A DNA stretch of 64,000 bases from Rhizomys pruinosus (GCA_009823505.1 VZQC01009570.1:160227-224226), one strand, 5' to 3'; counted from the stretch's first letter, positions 46,758 through 59,207 are shown. Translations and numbers: made by a program. The notes: a model not told the origin generated them from the sequence alone.

Positions 46758-47444
46758 CTTTTATAGCTTTTTAAAAAGGTCCCAGACTTTGTTTGCAAAA
46801 GTCACTCACCACTATCTGAAGCAATTGGAATTTCTCTTTCATTTACACCCCCAGTCCCATTGCCCCTCCCACACTCCAACCACGGAACAGGGTCCCCAGT
46901 AGAGCAAAATTCTTGGATAGTAGGTTTCTTTCACCTAGGTGCATGCCTGGTCCTTCAGAGAAAATTCCCAGGGAGATAGGAAGCAGAGAAGTTTAGTTTG
47001 GAATTCTAGCTCTCCAGGAATCCCTCTTTCGGAGTCCAAGAACACTGTCATCAGATAACCTCTTCACAAGGCCTAATCTGGACCACAAAGGCAGATATTA
47101 TGTTACAGAACAGGTTCCTAAGAATGAACTCTTGTGCAAAGAGTGAGGATTTGTTCAGTAGGGGCTTTTGAAATGGTCTATTTTTCATTGACTTTCTACA
47201 AGAGTTGTCAGAATAGCCTTCTGGAACATTAGCAATGTTAGTTGGAAATAGAAGTGGGAAAGAGAGCTAATCCAAATCCCTGACCTAAGTTGCTAATGGA
47301 ATGTGGCATGTGAGTTCATATTACTGAAGCCATGATGCACATTTCTCATGCTTATCACAACAAAAATTGTGATTCTATCCCCAAGTTGTGAGATGAGTAA
47401 ATACAGCAGAAAAGCATCCCCCATTCAGCCATACACACTAAGCC
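46758..47444. other. single-copy DNA, nothing recognised
   Basis: No repeat or exon recognised. Confidence 0.5.
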
Positions 47445-47590
47445 AACGATTCACAATCTTAGTTGCATATTCAATTCATCTGGTGATGCTAGCTTTAAAA
47501 TGGGACATAACCAGATTAAACAAATGAGACTCTCAGGGGATGGGATCTGAGGTGATGGACCTTGCAGCTAGGGTTGACAACACTGCTCTA
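47445..47590. repeat. possible hAT-Charlie (MER20-like) fragment
   Basis: The series 'gattcacaatcttagttgcatattcaattcatctggtgatgctagctttaaaa' resembles nonautonomous Charlie elements with the 'aatcacctggg..gctttaaaa' block. Confidence 0.45.
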
Positions 47591-47604
47591 ATAAGTGGAA
47601 AGCA

Positions 47605-48025
47605 CTAGAGCACAGAGCCTACAGTACAACCAGGAGGGGATCAAGGACTATCCCCTATCCTTTTGACATAAAAACCAAGTACACCACTACAGGAACCAAC
47701 ATTGGTTGGGATGATATCAAATAAAAACAATCCCACAGAAAGGGTTCATGAGACCCCACCCATCCCTGAGAGACTAATGGCAGTTAATGACTGATGGGGA
47801 ACATGTTACTTCCTCAGTGGTATAGCCAATAATAAACTCCCAATGCTCCTGGAGTAATCCTTTACCCATGCTAATGTGTGCAACCTTAATTAAAATTGCT
47901 TGAACAAAAAAGACATAGAAGTAAGAGAGGGAACTTCTTGGAAGGATTTAGGGAGAGACTCAGGGGGAAAGAGAGGGGAATGGGGTTAAACATGACTAAA
48001 ATTCATAAATTGTCAAAGAATTAAA
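47605..48025 (+). mobile_element. Lx-type L1 3' UTR
   Basis: Blocks 'ctaatggcagttaatgactgatggggaac', 'cctcagtggtatagccaataataa', 'gctaatgtgtgcaacc', 'acatagaagtaagag' and 'aaattgtcaaagaattaaaa' follow the mouse-type Lx 3' UTR in order, ending in an A-rich tail. Confidence 0.75.
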
Positions 48026-48054
48026 AAACAAACAAATAAGAAATCATCCACAAT

Positions 48055-48185
48055 GGCCAGAGATGTAGCTCAGTTGGTACATTCCCAGCACGCATAAAAC
48101 CCTATATTTAATCCTCAAACCTGAGTAAGTTTAGCATGATAGATCAGAAGTTTGAGGATTTGCTGAGTAGTATGAGACCTTGTCT
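48055..48185 (+). mobile_element. B4-type SINE, diverged
   Basis: The head 'ggccagagatgtagctcagttgg' is ID-like, followed by 'agaagtttgaggatttgctgag' and 'gagaccttgtctgtaaag', a degenerate B1-like body. Confidence 0.65.
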
Positions 48186-48325
48186 GTAAAGAAAAGAGAA
48201 GAGAAGAGGAGGGGAGGGGAGGGGAGAGGAGGGGAGGGGAGGAGAGGAGAGGAGAGGAGAGGAAAAGAAAGGAAAAGGAAAGGAAAGAAAATGGGAAAGG
48301 AAAAAGGAAGAAAAAGAAAGAAAGA
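48186..48325. repeat. GA-rich purine tract
   Basis: About 140 bp of G and A only, in AGAGGGG-, GGAGA- and GAAAG-type units. It extends the tail of the B4. Confidence 0.96.
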
Positions 48326-49515
48326 AAACACAAATGACCAGATGGCATTTCAAATCTTTACATAATAGACTCAACCACCCACCAGGTGCTAGACAGTGCT
48401 TTGGGAAAGCTCTCTAGAATCTGTCTTTTTCGATCCCGCTCCACCTCCTCCTTAAATTCAGAAAAGTGAACATTCTTGTTCACAGATATGGCCTCCAGTC
48501 ACTCCAAATTGCTGGCCTCAGTTGTGATAGCTATTGCTAATACATTTCGGCACTCTCTTTTAGCTTTTCAATATTTGATATAAAGCGTCTCGTTCAGTTA
48601 CACTTTTCAATTTCAAAGCTGCATTTGAGTCTCCTCAACTTAATTGAGGCAGAAGATGATTAAATGTTCTATCAAAGTCAAGTATTACAGTGAAGTTTTC
48701 AACACAACTCCCAGAGAGTGCTCACATAGCAACTCCATCACACAAGTCTTCAGGCTGATGCTGAAGCTTCAGTGGCCCTTCGAAGTGTTCAGGAGACAGA
48801 AGTGCAGATAAGTGAAGCATGAAATTGCTTTGAAATGATGAAGCAAAGATGCATTTTTCTTCTCAATCAAATCTTCTGTAAAAATCTTGACAGCAGATTT
48901 ACTTGATGCCCTTGAAATTTAATCTCTAACATTGTTTTTTAACACCTTGGTCTCTTGTTGTGCATATCACTCTATAATACAGTCCATGTGCATCTAAATC
49001 ACTCACAAAGGACATGATTATTTATTACTGTTACTATTACTATTACTGTTACTATTACTATTACTATTCTTGTTGGACACTTAGATGACAGCCTTTAAAC
49101 ATGAATGTTGAAGTAAACTGAAGGACAAGTATATTTTCTAAAAGCTCCAAAACACCCAGTGCTCAAACAGCAGTGTCATGGTGGAGGGCAACAATTAGGA
49201 CAGCTCAGCATGAGAGAGACAATGGATGGGTTCACCTATACCAGAAGTAGAATCATTCTTTTTTTTTTTTTTTTACTGCTCAGGGTTAAAAAGAAACATT
49301 CTTTTTTTTTTAATTTTTTACATTCTTTTAAAAAGTAGAGAAGGAGAGATTTTGTTTTATCCCTGGCATTACTTTGGGAGTATGATATTAAGGTTAAAAC
49401 TGAAGGAAGGCCACTGCACTGAGCTAGTCCACTCATTCGCACGTCTTGAACCAGCCTGTGTGGCTTTTGAGACAGATAGGCCAATAACTATATCCAAGGT
49501 TTATAGCATAAACTG
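48326..49515. other. single-copy DNA with a (TTACTA)n tract at 49024-49070
   Basis: The hexanucleotide tract has about eight imperfect TTACTA/TTACTG units. A T-rich block lies at 49.26-49.32 kb. No exon recognised. Confidence 0.6.
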
Positions 49516-49582
49516 AGAATCAAACCCAGGTCCTCTGCAAGAGCAATCAGTGCTCTTAATTGCTGAGCTATCTCTCCAACCA
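49516..49582 (-). mobile_element. B2-family SINE fragment, head only
   Basis: The plus strand reads 'gagaatcaaacccaggtcctctgcaagagc' to 'gctatctctccaacc', which is the reversed B2 head. The body is missing. Confidence 0.8.
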
Positions 49583-50371
49583 CTGTTTTTCTTCATTTCT
49601 ATTATTGTCCAGCACCCCTCATCCAATCATTCTTGATTGACAAGTTGCCTCTACCTAGACCCTTTTCAGCACCACCTTGCTGTCTTACTTTCAATGTATC
49701 TCCAAGTCTCCACTTAAGCATTCCAGTCCATGATAGGTCAGTTACCCTGATACATGTTCCCACAGAAATTACTTCTTGCTTTTTCATATCACTGAAATGA
49801 TGTATTCAGAAAGCTTTTTGAAGAAACAATGCATATGTATCCATCCATCTATCTGTCCATCCATCAAGACAGTCTGGCTTTCTCATCTTAAAACTAATTA
49901 TTGAGGATCAGCAATAATTACTGAAGACTCAAAGGTGGTTCTTTTTCATGTTGCAAAATGATTCTTTGCTATCAAGAATGAATCAAGAAGGTAGATAGTA
50001 AATATTTAGTGCTAAAAGGTGTAGGACCTGGTAAACTGACAGCTTTAAAGAGGTGTCTGAAAGTGGTTAGACATCAAATATCATATTGATTTTTTTATAT
50101 TCTGTTTTGGTTTCCATTAAATACACATGTTCAAAGATAAGGAATGATGACTATCACCTGTCACAACATAGTATTCTTGGTAATCAGAAAATCATCCTAG
50201 AAAGTTGTTGCAAGTAGATCTTGGTCTTTTGTGATAATTTTAATTTTTATAAAATTTAAATACTTCATACCATTACCACTCTTTAACAAATATGTATTTT
50301 TTTCAGTTGTAGTAAATGTACACTGCGTTCTGGCCATGGGCATGATTTTGATTGCAATGTGATCTTGTTAG
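49583..50371. other. AT-rich single-copy DNA, nothing recognised
   Basis: No repeat or exon recognised. Confidence 0.5.
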
Positions 50372-50386
50372 AAATATATGGCTGTC

Positions 50387-50538
50387 TGCCGGGCGTGGCG
50401 GCACAGGCCTTTAATCTTAGCACTCCGGAGGCAGAGGCAGATGGATCATTTTGAGTTCAAGGCCAGCCTGGTCTACAGAGTAAGTTCCAGGTCAGTTGAG
50501 GCTACAGGGAGACCCTGTCTCAAAAAAAAAAGAAAGAA
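50387..50538 (+). mobile_element. B1 SINE with perfect target-site duplication
   Basis: A full B1 flanked by AAATATATGGCTGTC (50372-50386 and 50539-50553), keeping its 'gccgggcgtggcgg' CpG head. Confidence 0.97.
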
Positions 50539-50676
50539 AAATATATGGCTGTCACAGGTGAGCCGGAATCCCATGGCAATCCAGCACCAGAGGCCTAGGT
50601 CTCATGCCCCAGGCAAAATGCCACACCCTTCCTGTGTGATCAATGGGGGTGGAGTCACCCAGACTTGAAAAGACAA

Positions 50677-50711
<35 letters not shown>

Positions 50712-50720
50712 ACAAACAAA

Positions 50721-50755
<35 letters not shown>
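50677..50755. repeat. (AAAT)n microsatellite
   Basis: About 19 AAAT units with a small interruption (aacaaacaaa). Confidence 0.98.
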
Positions 50756-50923
50756 CAAGCCAAAAGGGACTCTAATAACATGCACATCTCAATGTTTTAT
50801 GCTTGTCATATTAAAGGAAAGTTAAAAGTGTGTTCCCTTTTCTTTTCAGAGTGACAGTTTTCTATATGAAACAAACAACAAACCAAAATACAGCTGTTTT
50901 CATTAAAGAATTACTATATTCTT

Positions 50924-51079
50924 TTTTTTTTTTTTGGTCTTTTTGAGACAGGGTCTCCCCATAGCCCCAGCTGTCCTGGAACTCACTCTGTAGACCAGGC
51001 TGGCCTTGAACTCACAGAGATCTGACAGCCTCTGCCTCCCAAGTGCTAGGATTAAAGGCATGCGTCATGAAGCCCGGCT
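50924..51079 (-). mobile_element. B1 SINE with perfect 16-bp target-site duplication
   Basis: A minus-strand B1 flanked by GAATTACTATATTCTT (50908-50923 and 51080-51095). Confidence 0.97.
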
Positions 51080-51416
51080 GAATTACTATATTCTTGATTG
51101 AGGCAAGGCCCAAGAAAAACATGATGATGGGGATGACTGGCTGGGTGAAAGCAGTGGAGCAAAGCATCTCCAAAGAGCAAGCTAGGTGTGTGTAAGCACA
51201 GGCTGGAAGCGACAGACTTGCCATGGCAGGCATCAATTCTCTTCCTGGGAGTACTTCTTCATGGGTATCACAGCTAAATCAGTAAGCTGCAAATTGGTAT
51301 GAGAGGAACCTGAACGTCCTAAGGTGAGAAAGGGATGTGAACCCCATAGTTGACTGTCATCCAGTAATTTACAAGTGCTTCACAACATCTTCTAGAGAAC
51401 ATTTTTATCTACTATT

Positions 51417-51490
51417 TCTACAGAGACAGAATTTGAAACACATGATCTTCCTGCATCAGCCTCCCAAGTGCTGAGATGACATATCTAGAT
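51417..51490 (-). mobile_element. B1-like SINE fragment
   Basis: The series 'cagagacagaatttgaaacac' and 'ctgcatcagcctcccaagtgctgagatgac' is the reversed B1 middle. Confidence 0.6.
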
Positions 51491-51840
51491 ACCCCATCTC
51501 AACTTACCCACTTAAAGTGTACAATTCCAGATTTTAGTAGACTGTAGTATAGAATTATGCAACCATTACTGACATCAAATGAAGAGCATTTCAATAGTCC
51601 CCAAAGAAACAGTAGCCTCACCAATCTCCTTTCTAGCAAACTCCAGTGTGCCATCTTACTCTACAAATTTGCATGTGGGCTTCAATCACTGTAGTGTCTC
51701 CAAGGTTCATCCATGTTATATCATGGACTGGTGTTTCTTTTCTATTGATGATTGATAATATCCCATTTCACACATATGCTGCCCGTTACTCATTTTCTTG
51801 TGGATGGACTCTTGGGTTGTTTTGGCTAACTTTGTTTTAA
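51491..51840 (-). repeat. ancient L1M 3' fragment
   Basis: The plus strand reads 'acttaaagtgtacaattccag', 'gaattatgcaaccattactg', 'ccaaggttcatccatgtta', 'cttgtggatggactcttgggttg', the reversed end of old L1M families. Confidence 0.8.
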
Positions 51841-52053
51841 AGTCACAGATGCTAAGTTATCAACTAAGACTTAAAAACAGGTCTGAGTGAACTTGAGGAC
51901 AATGGTTGGAAATATTACCTACAGAGGGATTGCAATCCAAATATTTTACATGCCAATTGCTATTTTGGATGCCAAGCTCTTAGGGAAAAATAGGATATGG
52001 TCCGTCCCTTTAGTTAAAAATCTAGTAAAAGTAAGACAGGGAAAGTATCTTCT

Positions 52054-52130
52054 AGGCTAGGCATACAGCTCACCAGTAGAGTTCTCATCTAGCAAGCAAA
52101 AGGCCCAGTACGATAATCCCTGTACCACAA
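52054..52130 (+). mobile_element. ID-type SINE
   Basis: The series 'aggctaggcatacagctcaccagtagag' and 'tagcaagcaaaaggcccagtacgat' matches the ID head. Confidence 0.75.
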
Positions 52131-52985
52131 AAGTATTTCCATGTCTAATAGCCCTTCTATTCATCTTTCATCTTGGGTGCTCTGCTAGGGACTTGGTCTG
52201 AAGTTCACATTCATTGGGAGTTATCAACCTAAATACTTATATAGGATCATTTGCTTAAGTTGGACTTCTTATGCTCTATGATGCATGGTACCCTGAACTT
52301 GGTGTAAAGATGCCAAATCCAAAATGTTTGATATCTTACCATTAAACATTTCACATAGCAAAAACACAGGAAGTAGCTGTCCTCCCAGTGATGTGTCATG
52401 GGATGAGCCCAAGGGGGAACAAAACACAAAAAGCAATCTAAATCTGACTTTGTTCATGTTAAGTTCTTTCATTTAGAATTTCAACTCCTTAATTATAATC
52501 CTGGAATTGCATTTGATTCATTCTTGACAACACCATATGCGCCCGTTTTGCCAGAATCTAGTAAAATAGATATTCCGTGCCATGTTTCAACATTCTGCCA
52601 TTTGTAAAATTAGCGTTTTCGGGGAAGCAAAAGGCTACTTGCTGTTTTGCTGGATCAGCACCTCATTTGTGGTCTGCTTGCCGAAGCTGTGAGTAGAATT
52701 AAAGAGTGCACAATTTTGTCTCTAGATCAATAAATTTGAATGCAAAATAAATGCAAAGCTGTGTCTTGAGAGACAGGGTTCATTTAAATCTCAAACTAAT
52801 TCTCATATCAAAAATGTAGCATTTGGGTTTGGATGAAAGCTTCCTTCTGCTCTGGAAATATGCTTTGAGGATGAGGAAGTCTGTCCACAGCGGGGAGGCC
52901 AGCACCCATTTTCTCTCATCTAAAGTATAATGTCAATTACGTGACTACCAGTACTTAACTTTCACCTAATCACTTCTGTTTATGT
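52131..52985. other. single-copy DNA, nothing recognised
   Basis: No repeat or exon recognised. Confidence 0.5.
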
Positions 52986-52989
52986 GAAG

Positions 52990-53160
52990 CTTGAGATTTT
53001 TGAAATGTTTTCATATGTACTCTTTTAATTTTTACAGCAGTCAGGCAATGCATAAAGGGAGAGGATTATTCTAATCATTAGACAGATGTAGAGGTTACAG
53101 CTAAGTGACATGTTCTCAAACACATACCACACACCTCCGATTCTCAGAACCAGCTAGTTT
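52990..53160 (+). repeat. MIR fragment
   Basis: The series 'cttttaatttttacagcagtcaggcaatgcat', 'cattagacagatgtagaggttacagctaagtgacatgttc' follows the MIR core, diverged. Confidence 0.65.
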
Positions 53161-53769
53161 TGATATAAGACCTTCTGGCACCTACTTCAAGACCTTTTCT
53201 ACTGTCTCAGTGTGTTGGGAGCCATTTTAGGATTGGCATCCTGCATGGTGGGTCTCTGTTCTGAAAGCCCACTTCCAGATCGATGTTCTAATTTAATATT
53301 CCCTAAAAATCCTATAGGCAGTGGCATTTATAGAGGAACAAAAAGAAGTGGTTCTGTTGCAAGAAGCAGAATTCTGTCTTCAATAATTGCTGTCACTTCC
53401 CTAACTGAGGTCACTGCTTCCTCGCTCTTCTTGGAGATCGAGAAGGAAGTGGACAATGCAGAAGCTTTTCTGGTGGTATTTCAAAGTCACCCTTACCTGT
53501 CTTCAACTGCATGAATGGAGGCTGAAGTAATATATGGACTGACTTCAAGACTCACTGTGAGAGACCCATGTGCTCATACTTCCAGAGATGTTTAGACAGA
53601 GCTGCCTGTCTATACAGAAGATCAGCTGACATGCTTAAAGCCCTTTTCAGGAGAAAGCATGATCCTTTTGTCAAGTTTGCAAGTACCTTTCCTGGCTTGC
53701 CAGGATTTCGAATAAGATACATACAAAGCAAAGGCCTTCAATTCAGAGGGATCTTAAACAAGCCCGAAC
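53161..53769. other. single-copy DNA with a 100-codon open frame, unassigned
   Basis: The plus-strand frame 53212-53514 starts beside 'tgtgttgggagcc', reads an alanine/serine-rich product with no known domain, and ends at a TGA. No poly(A) or splice signal supports it, so it is not called as a gene. Confidence 0.45.
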
Positions 53770-53932
53770 TCTGTAGCTTCCCAGCTATGATACTTTCCTC
53801 AACTTAGCATGTAAATATGCATTTTCTCATCAGTAACATGGGAAGAAATCTTCCTTCTCAGAGCATCTGGGAAGATGACATGAGATGACGTGCATAAAGC
53901 TCTATAAAATTTGCAATACGTTCTCAAAGGTT
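53770..53932 (-). repeat. MIR-like fragment
   Basis: The series 'attttctcatcagtaacatggg', 'gatgacatgagatgacgtgcataaagctctataaaa' is a reversed MIR-type block. Confidence 0.6.
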
Positions 53933-54272
53933 AATAAGATTTTCAAGCACAGGGGATAGAAAGATGGTTCAGGTCAAGTATAATACCCTTGTGAGAGTCC
54001 TCTCAAACTTTCCCCTCTGCTGCACAGAAATAGCCTGCCATAGAATCTGCAAATCACATCTAATTTGTTTCTTTTCTTCTTATGAAAACTCATTAACTAT
54101 AAATATTTCCTACCTTATCTACTGAACTCCTCCTACCGCCTAAATACTGTTTGCTCCATCTCTAAATTTTTGCTTCACTGCATGACACCAAAAATGGATC
54201 TGGCTTAGGGTTTGCTCAAAATGTCCACCATATGTTCTCAAGGAAAAGGAATGGCTGGACCAAGGTGCTTTG
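53933..54272. other. single-copy DNA, nothing recognised
   Basis: No repeat or exon recognised with confidence. Confidence 0.5.
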
Positions 54273-54288
54273 AAAGTGACAATCACAC

Positions 54289-54439
54289 CGGGTGTGGTGG
54301 GGCACGCCTTTAATCCTAGCACTTGGGAGGCAGAGGCAGGCGGATCTTTGTGAGTTCAAGGCCAGCCTGGTCTACAGAGTGAGTTCCAGGACAGCTGGGA
54401 CTACAGGGAGACCCTGTCTCAAAAAGACCAAAAAAAATT
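54289..54439 (+). mobile_element. B1 SINE with target-site duplication
   Basis: A full B1 flanked by AAAGTGACAATCACAC / AAAGTGAAAATCACAC (54273-54288 and 54440-54455), one difference. Confidence 0.97.
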
Positions 54440-54455
54440 AAAGTGAAAATCACAC

Positions 54456-56440
54456 ATGGACTGAGAAATTTACTGAGAGTGTTTTCTAAGGAACTTTGAT
54501 TTATATTTCCAATGCTCATCGGGCAAAAGGAAATGCTCAGGTTTGAACAGCAGTATATATATGGCTTTGAAATAAAGAAAAGTCGATTCAGGAAATGGGC
54601 CTTAACTGAGACATCTTCAGAGTCATCTGGCCAGAGGCTCATTATTACAATCAACAGGCCTTCCAGGGCAAGTGGATCCCTGGGCTCTAACAACTACCTT
54701 CTACCATTGCCCCCATTTATGGTATACATGCAGGCCCATCCATGCAGCAAAGGCAACAGAGCTGTTAATGCCCTTGAAAGGGACAGGAGATGCAAGGGTT
54801 TTGTGGAGCCAATTACTCCCTATTTTGTCAGCAGGAGGTAAAGCACTGCCACCCTTTCTTTTTTGGCCTACTTTAAAAACTGAGAGCTGAGTATAAAAGA
54901 CTAAATGATACATAGAGCCAGAAATTAGGGCAGAGGTGAAAGGGTGGATTTGTAAACATAGTGCATTATATTCTTTGAGCAAGTAAAAGCTTGATTAGCC
55001 CACCTGCTTTTCCTCAGCAAATGGATTCTGGGAAAACAGATGCACCCAGCCTGAAGAAGGATATTGGGTACAATTCAAGGGAATAAAACTAAGTCCGTTT
55101 CCAAGAAATTGATGGTCTTCTGATGGTAAAAAAAACTCAGGATTCAAATCATCTGTCATGTCCTATCTCCATAATAGCAATGGGTACTTGATAGATGAAG
55201 AGTATGCTAAGCTCAAAGCTAAGTCATAGGAATGGAAGCTGTAATACCAAGTCCCTTGCACTTTCCAAGTCAGATGAAAGCTGAAGCCTTCAGACGCCTA
55301 ACTCTAGACTGATTACCTTACCACCCTGTAAAAGTGCTGGCCAAGAACACCATCACTGTTGGAATTCTGGGCTCTCTCTCCCGTCTGAAACTTGACAAGG
55401 ATAAAAGTACATCGGTCATTTTGAAATTCTGAGTGAAAACAGGAGGGTTGAATCTAATCCTTTCTCTCTAGTGATCACTGTGGAATGTGCACTTATGCGT
55501 GTGCATATGTGTGTACATTAGGAGAAACAGGAGGTGCAGGAAAAGAGATACATTTTCATCTTTGCTTAGAAGGAAGTTCTGATCCCAGGATTGCATTCCA
55601 GATGGCCATCTAAAAGGAAAGACCCAGAAAGAGAGGTCAGAAAGCCTGGAGAAGTAGAGTAAGGAGCTATTCACAAGACGGGCTGCTTGACCTTCACTGC
55701 ACTACAGCCATCCATCCATGTATCCTGGATGTGGGATGCTCTTTGAAAACGATGCTGGAGCATGTGCACTGAAGGAATTAAGACAGTGCAGTCAGGAACT
55801 TCAGCATGAGACAGCACGGATGTCGAAATCCTAGGTTACCGCAGCATGAAGAAGATACAGACATTAAAATGAAGATTCTCGTCTAACAGCCATCTTACTC
55901 ACTGGGGAATTGAGGTCCACAAAGGAATAGGAACGTACTGGGCTTGGCACAATTATCATCAAGCACCCTTGTCTTCACAGGTTGTTTATATCCATTGTGC
56001 CATGCTGCCGCTTTATAGTTCATGAATTTATCCTTTTGTTTTGCTCTCCTTTATATTTTGAAGATGTAGTTGTTTGTGGATGACTGATTCAGGCTTCAAA
56101 GTATACTGATGTATTCAAGGGTTGTGTTGTCTGTACTACTTTATGTATAAAAAACATACACAGGAAGCATGCCACAACTCATCATTAGTTATTTTCAAGG
56201 GTAAAAATATTCAGTAAACCTCGGCAGATGATGTCTTTTGAGTTAGCTGTACAAAAATCTATTCTATTAAAGTAAATTTATGTTAAAGTCAAGTATTTGT
56301 ATTTTGGCCTATTTAAATTCCAAACTGAACAAAGTCTCCTAATCTCACAGACCCTCCTCTATAGAGCCACAATGTCCTAAGCACTTACACTCCTCTAACA
56401 CTCAGAGGACAGTTTCCTGCCTTCATTGTTGCTTATCAGA
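54456..56440. other. single-copy DNA, nothing recognised
   Basis: The longest SINE-free run in the right half. Frames of 60-110 codons overlap on both strands (54512-54982) without any recognised protein. Confidence 0.5.
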
Positions 56441-56444
56441 TGGT

Positions 56445-56592
56445 TGCATAATTATCTGTTTACTGCTTATCTCTCTTAGCTGACTATGATCTCCTCAAGT
56501 GTGAGAGTTCCCTCCTCTCTGTTTCCCCAGAGCCTGGCAAGTGCCTTGACCTTAAATACACACACAAGACTGTGTGTTGAATGAATTATGAG
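56445..56592 (+). repeat. L2 3' end
   Basis: The series 'gctgactatgatctcctcaagtgtgag', 'tgtttccccagagcctggcaagtgcc' and 'tgtgttgaatgaatta' is the L2 terminus. Confidence 0.75.
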
Positions 56593-57118
56593 AAGAGCAT
56601 CATTCCGTTGTGGCACTAGACTAAGGGAAATGTCTGTCCTTCATGCCAAGAATCTGTTTATTCTTTCAAGTGGTCTACCAGAAGAGCAAGGTGCCATGTC
56701 TGGCTTTTCCCTGTGAATGGTAAACCAGAGTCAATAGCAGAAGCCTTAAATACATGATCCCCATTAACAAGAGGTGAGTTTCTAGGCCTAGGGAGTCTGC
56801 AGACAAACTAATGGTAAGAAAGGCCAAGAAAGGGAAGGGACAACCATTTCTGGAGAGATGCTTATCCAACTGAAAATATGCCTACTAAGACAGAAGATGT
56901 GTGGTGGAGTAGCACGGCATTATCTCACGGGAGCCACTATATCCTCATACTTTTTGACTGAGACCCTTTCAATGCCAACATCCCCATGAAACACTGTGCC
57001 TTCTTTCATCCTTGCCATGATTGAATCCACTTCTGCCACTGGCTGATTTTAAAGCAGTATACATGGCAGGAAGACTTGTCTGAGCCACAGTTTCTTCATC
57101 AGTGATGCAGAGATAATT
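56593..57118. other. single-copy DNA, nothing recognised
   Basis: No repeat or exon recognised. Confidence 0.5.
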
Positions 57119-57336
57119 TGTTTTATTTTATTTTGTTATGTGTATGAGTGTACTGTCTGCATGTAGGTTTGTGCACCCGTGTCGTGCAACGCCACGGAGG
57201 TCAGAAGACGGTGTCGGATTCCCCTGGAACTGGAGTGAAAGACGGTTCTCAGCTGCCATGTGGATGCTGGGGATGGAACCCAGGTCCTCTACAAGAAAAG
57301 TCGGCACTCTTAACCATTAGGCCATCTCTCTAGGCC
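57119..57336 (-). mobile_element. B2 SINE
   Basis: A full minus-strand B2 without the internal duplication, lightly diverged. Confidence 0.95.
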
Positions 57337-57908
57337 AGTGAGATAACATTTTTATTCACCACATGAGAAGGCACAGATGATTAAATGAGACAATGTGCCT
57401 CAGCTAAATACCCAGTACATTTCGAAAGTTCTCAATAGATGCAGTTTTATTCTTTTCTTGTAAATATCATCAGACACACTGTGTTCTTTACCTGTTGGCA
57501 AAGGTTAAACCAAAAGAATACAGTGAATTTGAACATGTTACCGGTATGGCGTGAGGGATGATTAGATCTCAAGAATCTGGAACATGGCCGAGTAATCCTA
57601 AAGAGCACCTCATTCCCACCATCTCCTCTGCTGACACCTGGTGCTCATGTCTACCTCATCCCTGCAGTCCACCTGATAAAGCAGATGAACTCCTTCATAT
57701 CCTCATAGTTACAGGCTCCAGATTGGACCTATACGCCCAGACCCAACATGACAAGTAGAAGTCCCCAGAAACACCAAACGCCATAGGTAAAGGGCCCCAC
57801 AAAGCTGGGAGATATTTTATTGTTGTTTCTGACTCCTGATTCTGGTGTTTTCAGGAGACAAACCCAACAGCCCTTGACACAGGAGCTTGGTTCACAGAAA
57901 TGAAAACA
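57337..57908. other. single-copy DNA, nothing recognised
   Basis: No repeat or exon recognised. Confidence 0.5.
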
Positions 57909-57910
57909 CA

Positions 57911-58325
57911 GGGGGCTGGAGTGATGGCTCGGTATTAACAGCACTGACTACTCTTACAGAGCACCCAGATTTGGTTTCCAGAACCACATGGTGGCTAAAA
58001 AACCATCCTTAGCCGGGCGTGGTGGCACACGCCTTTAATCCCAGCACTCAGGAGGCAGAGGCAGGTGGATTTCTGTGAGTTCAAGGCCAGCCTGGTCTAC
58101 ATAGCCAGCTCCAGGCCAGTCAGGACTAAAGGGACACCCTGTCTCAAAAAGACCAAAAAACAACAACAACAACAACAACAAAACATCCTTAACTCCAGTT
58201 CTAGGGGATCCTACACCTGCTTCTGACTTCCATGGGCATTGCATGACACAGGTTCACTTACATACATGTAAGGAATACATTCATACACATAAAATAAAAT
58301 AAAAAGAATAAATAAAATATTAAAA
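57911..58325 (+). mobile_element. B2 SINE split by a B1
   Basis: The B2 head and first part (57911-58011) and the remaining body and tail (58180-58325) are separated by a B1. The join falls at 'accatcctta', repeated as 'acatccttaa' beyond the B1. Confidence 0.93.
58012..58178 (+). mobile_element. B1 SINE nested in B2, ending in (CAA)n
   Basis: A B1 with a CpG-rich head ('agccgggcgtgg'), the 'agctccaggccagtcaggactaaag' variant, and a tail turned into about eight CAA units. Confidence 0.95.
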
Positions 58326-58867
58326 AGTTAACACACAAGAAAGACTCATGGTTATGAATATTTGCCTCCTTTCTTGCTCAGCCTCATTTGTAGCACAGTA
58401 ATTCCACCTCCTTTCCTTTGTGCTGGGTTCATTTTATTTTCTTTGATTACTTTCACTACCTTGAAAATTGAATATTGATTATGAAATAAACTATGGAAAA
58501 ATTAACACTTTGTATTTAAAAAGAGTATTTGGCAAGATTGTCTTGTGATGGATTATACAGTGAACTTCCAACAAACAAAGCCCCCACCCTGAGTCAGATA
58601 TATTTCAAAGCCAAATGGCTGCTTTTATCTTCCTCCTTCTGCCCCATATGAGAACAGAGATTGAAATGCCCTTGAGTTTCTTACATGATACACATCTCTA
58701 CTGTCCCACAGAACTTCTGAAGTCTGCACTTGAGTGTGTGTAACATTCTTCAGCTAGCAGCATGGTATATACTTAGAAAGAAAATATTAAATGTGTATTT
58801 CCTCAAAGGAATTAAAACAAAGTATGTTTGTAGGATGCTCTATGGTACCATATTAGTAAAAAAAAAA
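58326..58867. other. single-copy DNA, nothing recognised
   Basis: No repeat or exon recognised. Confidence 0.5.
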
Positions 58868-59109
58868 GGGGGGGGCAGAGAGATGGCCTAGTGGTTAAGA
58901 GCACTGACTGCTCTTGCAGAGGACCCAGGTTCAATCCCCAGCACCCACATGGCAGATGAAAACCGTCTTTAACTCCAGTTCCAGGGGAATCCGATGCCCT
59001 CCTCTGCGGCATTGCACGACACAGGTGCACAAACCTGCATGCAGACAGTACATTCTGTACATAATGTGTACATTCATACACATATGAAAATAAATAAAAT
59101 TAAAAAAAA
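58868..59109 (+). mobile_element. B2 SINE with a private duplication near its tail
   Basis: A full B2. The usual 'gtacattcatacacata' is preceded by an extra 'gtacattctgtacataatgt', a copy-specific duplication. Confidence 0.94.
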
Positions 59110-59207
59110 CAACCAGAGAATCCTATTGGTATTTTTCTTCCATTGATACCTAAGGGATCCAATTAAACATGCGGATTTTTTTGTTGATAACAAAATGGTC
59201 CATCAAA

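Noticed and set aside
215..54693. Frames recurring with 'QRQADLCEFKASLVY'
   Set aside because: They are translations of B1 SINE bodies.
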